A DNA stretch of 8,736 bases, taken from the NCBI GenBank assembly GCA_030754315.1, contig JASMAO010000044.1:1-8736 (forward strand), in the 5' to 3' direction. The notes below the pieces were generated by a model that saw only the letters and a list, made by a program, of their open reading frames with translations, was not told the DNA's origin and did no database searches. A program made the position numbers and the translations under genes. This document shows positions 1 to 5,941 of this stretch, one piece after another; the first letter of the stretch is position 1; each line of letters opens with the position of its first letter. The DNA comes from SAR202 cluster bacterium. GTDB lineage: Bacteria > Chloroflexota > Dehalococcoidia > Lucifugimonadales > JASMAO01.

Positions 1-72
1 TACCCATCAGATGCCTTTAGAGGGTCTCTACCTTTGAGAGGTAATGCCACTCCTCAGTCAAAATCAAACTCG
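1..72 (-). other. Left edge: possible start of the next gene of the minus-strand operon
   Basis: This short stretch lies downstream of the stop codon of the SDR gene. Read on the minus strand it contains an AAAGG run six bases before an ATG at positions 7-5, which has the spacing of a good ribosome binding site and start codon. A second option is GAGGA just before a GTG near position 32, in a frame that stays open to the edge. Either would make another gene in the operon, perhaps a glycosyltransferase given the context, but too little is visible to identify any product. No hairpin terminator was seen here, which fits the operon continuing leftwards. Confidence 0.25.
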
Positions 73-984
73 TTATGGAATCCTTTGATCTAGATACTGG
101 CCAAGGCCGTCCTGGAATCGCACATTAGTCTTGTATCCCAAGCTTCTAATGAATGAGCTGTCAAGTGCGAATCCTGGTACTTCACCGGGCCTCGGCGAAT
201 CGCGGTGGATTGGAACTCCCATTTTCTCACTAATAAAACTTGCTATCTCTCCTATAGATGGGGTTTCGCCAGAACCCACGTTAATCGTGACCCCAGATAA
301 ATCATCCCGCTTAAGCACCAAATCGTAAGCGTTAACTAAATCAGTGACGTGTATATATTCCCTGCGTTGATCGCCCGTACCGAAAACTTTCAAAGGCTTT
401 CCGGATGCAGCTAAGGAAGTGAATATAGATATTACAGCACCGCCAGCCCCAGCTTTCTGTCGTGGCCCATATACGTTACTTGGACGGAGTATGGTAACGT
501 CCACGCCAAAGCTTTTGTGATATCCAAAGCACATCCGATCAGCGGCAGCTTTTGACGCCGCGTATGGGCTGTAAGGGTTCAATTCAGCGTGTTCGCTCAA
601 AGGAGATTGTTGCCCATATCCATACACTTCACACGTACTGGCGTGTATAAGTCTGGAGCCCGATTGTCTCACGGCTTCCAAAACATTAAGGGTGCCACAT
701 ACATTAACATCAAGAAAACTCCTAGGGTCAGCAAGAGACTCATCGACGTTGATCCTAGCAGCCATGTGAACAACAACATCTTGCCCACGCACAGGCTTCT
801 CAACAATCTCGGCATCGGTGACACTGCCCCAAACAACAGACACACGGTCACGGAAGGACGATATATTATCTTCGGCATCATCCGATAGGGTATTAAGTAG
901 TGTAACCTCGTGGCCAGAATCTAGACACCTCTCTGCGAGATGGCTACCCTGAAAGCCTGCACCACCCGTAATTAAAATCTTCAC
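73..984 (-). CDS. NAD-dependent nucleotide-sugar epimerase/dehydratase (extended SDR family)
   Basis: This 303-residue cytoplasmic enzyme probably supplies a modified nucleotide sugar for the polysaccharide. The NAD-binding glycine motif is GGAGFQGS (residues 7-14, usually GGAGFIGS). HMAA follows at 73-76. The catalytic Tyr and Lys are Y141 and K145 in YAASK, and RPSNVYGP (168-175) and REYIHVTDL (208-216) are typical substrate-domain motifs. The active-site segment STCEVYG (116-122) carries a Glu where 4,6-dehydratases and UDP-glucuronate decarboxylases have one, so those reactions are at least as likely as simple 4-epimerisation. The exact substrate cannot be read from sequence. The start codon is GTG (984-982), directly abutting the TAG stop of the sugar transferase gene, with a GAGG about 11 bases upstream inside that gene. 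The two are therefore almost certainly co-transcribed and probably translationally coupled. Length is normal for the family. Confidence 0.9.
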   Translation of the reverse strand: MKILITGGAGFQGSHLAERCLDSGHEVTLLNTLSDDAEDNISSFRDRVSVVWGSVTDAEIVEKPVRGQDVVVHMAARINVDESLADPRSFLDVNVCGTLNVLEAVRQSGSRLIHASTCEVYGYGQQSPLSEHAELNPYSPYAASKAAADRMCFGYHKSFGVDVTILRPSNVYGPRQKAGAGGAVISIFTSLAASGKPLKVFGTGDQRREYIHVTDLVNAYDLVLKRDDLSGVTINVGSGETPSIGEIASFISEKMGVPIHRDSPRPGEVPGFALDSSFIRSLGYKTNVRFQDGLGQYLDQRIP

Positions 985-1722
985 CTACTTAGATTCCTCA
1001 ACCAACTGGGCTTCGAGGCCTTGATCTGTACCAAGCCTCCCCCGTCCCCATTTACCCGAAAGAATGTAAACAGCAGCCCATGCGATTAGTCTGAAATCCA
1101 ACCACATACTCGCTTTTCTTATGTACACCAGATCGTACTTGAGGCGCCTGACTGATAGTGTATGGCGTGGAAGATACATCTGAGCCACACCAACAGCACC
1201 TGGCAAGGCTTCAAGCCGTTCCACGAACCTAGGTTGCTCTTCCACCGCCATTTCGTGCATTTTGGTCGGCAATGCACGTGGTCCTACCCAGCTCATTTCT
1301 CCTCTAAGAATGTTGATCATTTGCGGCACTTCATCAATCGCTGTTCTTCTTATCAAGCGGCCTACCCTAGTGACCCTAGGATCTCTATCACGGGTCCACA
1401 AGCTAGTTCTCTCAGCATTTGGAACCATCGATCGGAACTTCAAGAAACTGAATTTCCGACCAAATTGACCTATGCGTTCCTGTCGGAAGAAAATCGGACC
1501 ACGATCATCGAGCCAGATGCAAATCGGAACCATAATCCCCAAAAGGATCCACACTGGCAACCCGACAGCAAAAACCACAGCAAGAACAGCAAGATCAAAC
1601 GGTCGTTTGTAACGATGTATCTTAGATTGAGCCAAAATGCCAGATACTGGCTCCTCCATAAGGAAATTTTTATAAGATGTCCAAACCATTATATCCCGAT
1701 CAAAACAAAACTTTTCCAGCAT
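985..1722 (-). CDS. Initiating sugar transferase (polyprenyl-phosphate phosphoglycosyl transferase, PglC/WcaJ C-terminal type)
   Basis: The protein transfers a sugar-1-phosphate from a nucleotide sugar to undecaprenyl phosphate, the first membrane step of exopolysaccharide or O-antigen assembly. It has the short, monotopic architecture. KRPFDL (39-44) leads into one hydrophobic segment (about 45-71) with a Pro at 56, resembling the re-entrant helix of PglC. Then come DDRGPIFFRQERIG (72-85), KFRSM (95-99), DPRVTRVGRLIRR (114-126), AIDEVPQ (128-134) holding the catalytic Asp-Glu dyad, and GEMSWVGPRA (141-150). The usual PGITGLWQ is here PGAVGVAQ (174-181), a divergent substrate-region sequence. 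The four-helix N-terminal half of WcaJ-like proteins is absent. The ATG at 1722 has no clear ribosome site; in-frame ATGs at 1692 and 1659 give a more PglC-like N terminus, so the true start may be internal. The SDR gene follows with no gap. Confidence 0.93.
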   Translation of the reverse strand: MLEKFCFDRDIMVWTSYKNFLMEEPVSGILAQSKIHRYKRPFDLAVLAVVFAVGLPVWILLGIMVPICIWLDDRGPIFFRQERIGQFGRKFSFLKFRSMVPNAERTSLWTRDRDPRVTRVGRLIRRTAIDEVPQMINILRGEMSWVGPRALPTKMHEMAVEEQPRFVERLEALPGAVGVAQMYLPRHTLSVRRLKYDLVYIRKASMWLDFRLIAWAAVYILSGKWGRGRLGTDQGLEAQLVEESK

Positions 1723-1860
1723 CCATACGTAGGATCATGCTGCTTTCTGAAAATTACACGGCCCTCAGTTGTAAATGCCCAGGAGCCCAGAAAAATCGAC
1801 CGACGCTGTTTAGAGCCACATATTTTTGAACCAGAAGCGACTAGCATAGATCTGTCGGTA
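1723..1860 (-). other. 138-base gap between the nusG-like gene and the sugar transferase gene
   Basis: The other junctions of this operon are 8 and 0 bases, so this gap stands out. On the minus strand ACCGAC (1859-1854) can pair with GTCGGT (1804-1799), and the second arm is followed by a T-rich stretch, ATTTTTCT (1796-1789). The six-base stem spans a 49-base loop, so it is weak and may be chance. I found no good -35/-10 promoter and no exact ops element (GGCGGTAG). The region could hold an attenuator or a recruitment site for the neighbouring antiterminator, but that is inference. Confidence 0.25.
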
Positions 1861-2469
1861 TCAACCTGCGTCTAAGACTCTTGGACCATGTCCATTAATC
1901 CATCTACCTTTACCTCGGGTGCGGCGCAGCGGTCTACCCTGAGGGAATTCATCAGACCCACCACTTGCCGGCTCCAAGTCTTTCCATGGAACACTAGCCC
2001 GAACTAGTTTCCCCATAAAGTGTAAAAGCACACTAACCTTGGACTCAGGAGATTGAGGTTGTTCAATGACTTTAGCAAGATGATTCATCCATCCAGAGGT
2101 AATCCTTACCATCTCCCCAGACGGGAATCTTCGCCACGACCCGCCGTTCCTATTGACATTGTCGATTGTACGGGACAGTTCCGAGATTATTGTATCCGGG
2201 ACAGACGGCACCTCCCCATCGAATTCAACCCAACCAGCTAGACCAGAAATTCTACTAATCGCTGTTAAACCGATTCCTGTTGAGTTGAACCTCACGAACA
2301 GATATCCTGGGAACAGTGGGGTGTCCTCATGACCTCTGCGAGGTCTCGGTGTATTCACTCTGGGGAAGAAAAGGTCAACCCCTTCACTTTCCAATGCTGC
2401 GGCAGCCTTATATTCACACAAAGGCTTCGTCCGAGCCAAGTACCAACTTGTAATTCCATTCCTATCCAA
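1861..2469 (-). CDS. NusG-like transcription antiterminator (specialised NusG paralogue, RfaH/UpxY/LoaP type)
   Basis: This 202-residue protein is a NusG paralogue of the kind that binds RNA polymerase and lets it read through long polysaccharide operons. The NGN domain starts with WYLARTKP (9-16) and includes FFPRV (34-38) and PLFPGYLFVRF (51-61), the hallmark of the family. A KOW-like domain follows (about 115-167), beginning PSGEMVRI and ending in PWKDLEP. A basic, Gly-rich tail of about 35 residues (168-202) extends beyond the usual end and has no recognised function. The housekeeping NusG would normally sit beside secE and ribosomal protein genes, whereas this copy lies in a polysaccharide operon, which supports a dedicated role. 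The start is a TTG (2469-2467). No ATG fits this frame before the conserved WYL, and GGAGG lies 12 bases upstream at the end of the regulator gene. Confidence 0.9.
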   Translation of the reverse strand: MDRNGITSWYLARTKPLCEYKAAAALESEGVDLFFPRVNTPRPRRGHEDTPLFPGYLFVRFNSTGIGLTAISRISGLAGWVEFDGEVPSVPDTIISELSRTIDNVNRNGGSWRRFPSGEMVRITSGWMNHLAKVIEQPQSPESKVSVLLHFMGKLVRASVPWKDLEPASGGSDEFPQGRPLRRTRGKGRWINGHGPRVLDAG

Positions 2470-2477
2470 AGATTGAC

Positions 2478-3140
2478 CTAGCCTCCATGAATCCCATTAA
2501 CATTTCCATCACCAGACTGTAAAAAAGGTTCAACAATTTGTGGTTCATCTATCTCTTGTGCTGCAAGTTGAATACGTTGAGGTACGGCATCACCAGTTAC
2601 CGCCATGACAACCTTAGAATAGTTTTTACCTCGCAGTTGCCCGATCCCATTAAGATCTTTGCCGAGAAAACGTGCGCCATTTCTTACCGTAGATTCAAGA
2701 CTGAAAAAATCTATTCTAGTGATCCCCATTTCTAGTAGCGCTAAATAAGTGAGCTCGGCGAGGCCAGTGGTGCCTATAATCGCAATCCTAGATTCCGGGT
2801 TGATGGGTAACTGACTGAGTTCATTTCGAAGCATGCTACGAACTTTTCGGTAGTGGCCCAAGATACTATCCATGTATTCCATGGATAGTTGGAATTTTCG
2901 GGTCATGCCTGCTGGCGTCAAAACATAAGCCCACCGTCGCCAACCACTTTGGGTAATACGAATGTAGCCCTTCTTTGCTACCTTTCGTATCAGGACATTG
3001 ACTACTCCTAAAGCAATCCCAAGGCTAAGCGCTAATTTCCTTTGGCTCAAATTAGACGCGGCGCCCACCTCCTCGAGCAGTCTCAACTCCCGATAAGAGG
3101 CACCATCAATTTTTTCTTTCTGTTCATTTAGCGAACGCAT
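2478..3140 (-). CDS. EPS-associated MarR-type winged-helix regulator with a C-terminal Rossmann-like (PglD-N-like) domain
   Basis: First gene of the minus-strand operon and its likely regulator. Residues about 15-85 form a winged helix-turn-helix: LSQRKLALSLGI (31-42) is the helix-turn-helix core, KKGYIRI (56-62) leads into the wing, and YVLTPAGMTRK (72-82) is the linker typical of the EPS-associated MarR family. A helical stretch (about 85-110) follows. From residue 117, RIAIIGTTGLAEL starts what looks like a Rossmann-type beta-alpha-beta unit. With FLG (158-160) and VVMAVTG (177-183) it resembles the N-terminal nucleotide-sugar-binding domain of PglD-like acyltransferases, although the glycine motif is not canonical. 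The plain EPS-associated regulators are much shorter and lack this half. The inferred role is sensing a sugar nucleotide or related ligand and controlling the operon. The ATG at 3140 lies only ten bases after a good -10 box, with no ribosome site. The NusG paralogue follows after 8 bases. Confidence 0.82.
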   Translation of the reverse strand: MRSLNEQKEKIDGASYRELRLLEEVGAASNLSQRKLALSLGIALGVVNVLIRKVAKKGYIRITQSGWRRWAYVLTPAGMTRKFQLSMEYMDSILGHYRKVRSMLRNELSQLPINPESRIAIIGTTGLAELTYLALLEMGITRIDFFSLESTVRNGARFLGKDLNGIGQLRGKNYSKVVMAVTGDAVPQRIQLAAQEIDEPQIVEPFLQSGDGNVNGIHGG

Positions 3141-3150
3141 ATCACATTTC

Positions 3151-3179
3151 AGGATATTGGCACATCTTAGTTATGTCAA
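3151..3179 (-). promoter_or_regulatory. Sigma-70-type promoter of the regulator-nusG-sugar transferase operon
   Basis: On the minus strand TTGACA (3179-3174) is a perfect -35 box. After a 17-base spacer comes TATCCT (3156-3151), a 4/6 match to the -10 consensus. The start codon of the regulator follows only ten bases after the -10 box, so transcription would begin about 3-5 bases before the ATG. The mRNA would be essentially leaderless, in keeping with the lack of any Shine-Dalgarno sequence. Confidence 0.65.
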
Positions 3180-3216
3180 GTACCCACAACCCATCGACAT
3201 CGTGACAAACTGACTG

Positions 3217-3230
3217 GGCCGAATTCGACC
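3217..3230. promoter_or_regulatory. Imperfect palindrome in the divergent promoter region, possible operator
   Basis: GGCCGAATTCGACC pairs six of seven positions on each side of its centre, with CGAATTCG as the perfect core. It lies about 38 bases upstream of the -35 box of the minus-strand promoter and about 65 bases upstream of the TATAAT box on the plus strand, where a regulator could affect both. The operon's own winged-helix regulator is a natural candidate ligand, but nothing in the sequence proves binding. Confidence 0.25.
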
Positions 3231-3294
3231 GACCCTTCGCACTGATGACCCCATCATCCTGAGCAATCCAATCTGAGTTACAGAGACGTAGTTG

Positions 3295-3300
3295 TATAAT
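3295..3300 (+). promoter_or_regulatory. Candidate -10 box for the exported-protein operon
   Basis: A perfect TATAAT lies 51 bases upstream of the DUF4012 gene start. No convincing -35 box is found 16-19 bases further up, so this promoter may depend on an activator or a different sigma contact. The leader of roughly 45 bases is AT-rich and has no Shine-Dalgarno match before the ATG at 3352. GATGA (3244-3248) and TCATC (3254-3258) form a small inverted repeat about 37 bases upstream of the box and could be an operator half-site pair. Confidence 0.4.
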
Positions 3301-3351
3301 ATGACTCGTTAAATAACATTAAATTACTCAATTTTTGCTTGGCACAATTGC

Positions 3352-5901
3352 ATGGCATACAGCATCCGAAACCACCTACTACATATCCTTTGGGGCACTG
3401 CCCTAGGAATTGCCGGTCTCAGCCTCACGGTCGCCGTGCTTTTTTTGCTTCTCAAAGCGCTGCCTCACGCCATTCAAGCCGAAGATAGTTTCGATGACAT
3501 TGGTGCACTCTCAGTAACTAGGCTTTCAGACGAAACAACTTCCCAAGTCGATGACCTTCAAGTAGTATTGGACAGAATCCGTAGTCACATTGATCCATCT
3601 GCACTTTTCTTAAAGTTGACAGGTCGTTTCTCTCCAAGCTTGGGGTGGATCCCGGCTCTAGATTCAATCGCAGCTTCATTCGGAATACAAGGCGACAGAT
3701 TTGTAGCCGACATTGAGGCAGCTCAAACGCTTGTGTCCGCTACATCTCGTCTCATACAAATCCAGGCCGATGCACAAAACCTGCTCGTCAACCTTTCCAA
3801 CAGTAAATCCACACTTTTATTGACTGAAGAAGCCACGGAACTAAAGGCGGACTTCAAGTATTCTGTTGAACAGATCTCTAGAGCCACGGCTATGCGTAAG
3901 AGTGCGTGGCCTTTGTTGAGACTACCTATAGGCGCATCGTTCACGTCTAATATTGAACAGTTGGAAGATCAAATGATGGTCGCCTCAGAAATTGGCGTTG
4001 CTGCCTCTGAATTAGTGATTAACATCTCCAATATTGGTGACGCTGCATATCCAATCCTAAGCCAGTTGGACCATCAGGCGGACCAAAACGAGGCACTAAC
4101 TTTTGACGACATTGAAGCTCTTATACCTCTGGTAGATTTAGTCCTTAAAGACGCCACTGAGGCCCTGACAACTCTACAAACGCTACTCCATATCAACAAA
4201 GTCACAGATAAAACATTGTCTAATCAGATCGAATTGACAGAAAATTTACTAGCTGCCTTCTCAGAAGTGAATGCAGCAACTGCCTTGCTTCTCGCAATAG
4301 TCGAACCTGCTATGGGATCCCAAGGAGAGGGATTGAGCCTCTTCGGCAAGAATGGGCGCCTTGCCATAACATTGGACTCTGCTAAAACCCATGGCGACAG
4401 CCTTAACAATCTCGCCAATAGACTTAGCAAGTCAAGAGAAGCCCTCACGGCATCACCGGGAAACATCCGGAGCGCGGACGGGATCAATACTGTCAAGGAA
4501 CTCATCAAAACTTTAGAAGATGGACTTAGATTTATCGCAGAATTCACCCCAATAGCAAGCACTATCTTGAACTCCGACGAACCTACGAAGTTTCTCATTC
4601 TTGGACAATCAGCCGACGAAGTCAGGGCCACAGGCGGATTTGTGTCGTCCATATGGCTCCTAACATTTCAGAACGGTGACTTGGAGGACGTACGATATCA
4701 CGACGCAGTGCGGGTTGATGATTGGGGACGACTGATACTCTATCCTCCGGCACCAATTGGTCTGGAAGAACACATGAATGCCCATGTATGGCTTTTAAGA
4801 GATGTATCTTGGGAACCTGACTTTCCGACAACAGCAGGTACAGCTAAAGATATGTTTAAAATTGGCCAGAGGCAAGACGTTGACGGGGTTGCTGCCCTTA
4901 CGCAATGGGCATTCTTAGATATAGTCAGGGCCATCGATCACATACCTTCACCCACTGGTGGCCACACAATTACATCTCGAAACCTACTAACGAAGTTGGA
5001 GGAAGGAACGGACGAATTCGGTCGTGCATACATGGACGTAACTTTGCAAGGTGTCTTGGATAGATTGAAACAACCAATGTCACTTCCCACTCTTATAAAA
5101 CTGTCTTCCGCAATCAGGAACACTCTTGAAACTAAAGAATTGCTCTTGTATTTTGAGGACCCTCAACTCCAATCATCGATCAGTAAAACAGGCTGGGATG
5201 GGCGCATCCAGTCAGGCCCAACAGACTATTTATATGTAGTTGACTCAAACGTCGGATGGAGCAAATCGGACCGTAACGTTGAGCGAGACATAACTTATAA
5301 AGTTGATTTAACTAGACCGAACGGCCCTAGAATAAATTTGATGCTTGGGTACAATAACTTCAGTGCCTCAGGCTCCGCCGGATGCGAACCTCAATGGCTA
5401 AATCGGGGAACTAACTATACGGAATTAAAAAATGCTTGTTACTGGGACTTCTTCCGAGTGTATATACCATTAGGGTCTAAAATAAGAAACATCAGTCGAC
5501 TGGACCTACCGGAGTACAGTGTCGCTGCAGAAATAGGCAGAGGCTTCCAGGGGGAAGACACCATCCGAACATACTCGAGTTTTGGAAAGAAGGTTGTATC
5601 TGGGTTGTTCCCGCTTGCAGCTGGCAAACAGACCAGCATCAACCTAGTCTATGACTTACCAATAGAAATTCTTCAACATGACGACAACTCGATCAATTAC
5701 CAGCTTTTGATTCAAAAGCAGCCTGGGATCAGGCGGAGGAACGTATCCGTTGAGTTATCTTTGCCTGCAGGATACAGACTGAAACGTAGTTCTACTGATC
5801 CAGTCTACAAAGACGAGTCCAAGGTGGCATTCACTTTTTTGTCGACACGCGACATACTTCTAACTGCCTACATTGAAAAATTATCTGATGAATCAAATTA
5901 A
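3352..5901 (+). CDS. DUF4012-family membrane-anchored extracellular protein
   Basis: This large protein of 849 residues has one N-terminal membrane helix (about 12-36) preceded by a short basic segment, so the bulk is predicted to face outwards. Residues about 50-400 are mostly helical and rich in Ala, Leu and Ser, and look like an elongated helical region. The DUF4012 core spans about 411-640. It includes FLILGQSADEVRATGGF (414-430), the family signature, then RDVSWEPDFPTTAG (483-496) and DSNVGWSKSDRNVER (631-645). The rest (645-849) looks beta-rich, with a Cys pair (C678, C696) that could form a disulphide outside the cell, and YIPLGSKI (704-711). The biochemical function of DUF4012 is not known to me; related proteins often sit near polysaccharide genes. 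It heads an operon of exported proteins and is transcribed away from the polysaccharide regulator. The ATG at 3352 is chosen because it directly precedes the membrane helix, despite lacking a ribosome site. Confidence 0.85.
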   Translation: MAYSIRNHLLHILWGTALGIAGLSLTVAVLFLLLKALPHAIQAEDSFDDIGALSVTRLSDETTSQVDDLQVVLDRIRSHIDPSALFLKLTGRFSPSLGWIPALDSIAASFGIQGDRFVADIEAAQTLVSATSRLIQIQADAQNLLVNLSNSKSTLLLTEEATELKADFKYSVEQISRATAMRKSAWPLLRLPIGASFTSNIEQLEDQMMVASEIGVAASELVINISNIGDAAYPILSQLDHQADQNEALTFDDIEALIPLVDLVLKDATEALTTLQTLLHINKVTDKTLSNQIELTENLLAAFSEVNAATALLLAIVEPAMGSQGEGLSLFGKNGRLAITLDSAKTHGDSLNNLANRLSKSREALTASPGNIRSADGINTVKELIKTLEDGLRFIAEFTPIASTILNSDEPTKFLILGQSADEVRATGGFVSSIWLLTFQNGDLEDVRYHDAVRVDDWGRLILYPPAPIGLEEHMNAHVWLLRDVSWEPDFPTTAGTAKDMFKIGQRQDVDGVAALTQWAFLDIVRAIDHIPSPTGGHTITSRNLLTKLEEGTDEFGRAYMDVTLQGVLDRLKQPMSLPTLIKLSSAIRNTLETKELLLYFEDPQLQSSISKTGWDGRIQSGPTDYLYVVDSNVGWSKSDRNVERDITYKVDLTRPNGPRINLMLGYNNFSASGSAGCEPQWLNRGTNYTELKNACYWDFFRVYIPLGSKIRNISRLDLPEYSVAAEIGRGFQGEDTIRTYSSFGKKVVSGLFPLAAGKQTSINLVYDLPIEILQHDDNSINYQLLIQKQPGIRRRNVSVELSLPAGYRLKRSSTDPVYKDESKVAFTFLSTRDILLTAYIEKLSDESN

Positions 5902-5941
5902 ACCAAACTGGATGTCACCAGGGTCTCAATTGGGAACTGAC

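Noticed and set aside
1..93. Plus-strand frame from the left edge ending at a TAG near position 93
   Set aside because: It is about 30 residues with no recognisable ending of a protein family and overlaps the 3' end of the SDR gene.
1723..1860. RfaH-type ops element in the gap downstream of the antiterminator gene
   Set aside because: No GGCGGTAG-like sequence is present on the minus strand there. NusG paralogues outside the enterobacterial RfaH group use other signals.
1162..1875. A 237-residue open frame on the plus strand
   Set aside because: It lies antisense to the sugar transferase, which has every family motif. Its own translation is low in recognisable structure and rich in His, Ser and Arg, as expected of a shadow frame.
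4224..4652. A 142-residue open frame on the minus strand
   Set aside because: It is antisense to the DUF4012 gene, has no recognisable domain, and is explained by the codon pattern of the real gene.
5873..5941. Upstream TTG (5873) or ATG (5888) start for the Ig-repeat lipoprotein, overlapping or abutting the DUF4012 end
   Set aside because: Both would put 40-55 residues before the lipidation Cys with polar, uncharacteristic sequence. The ATG at 5942 gives a more usual lipoprotein signal.
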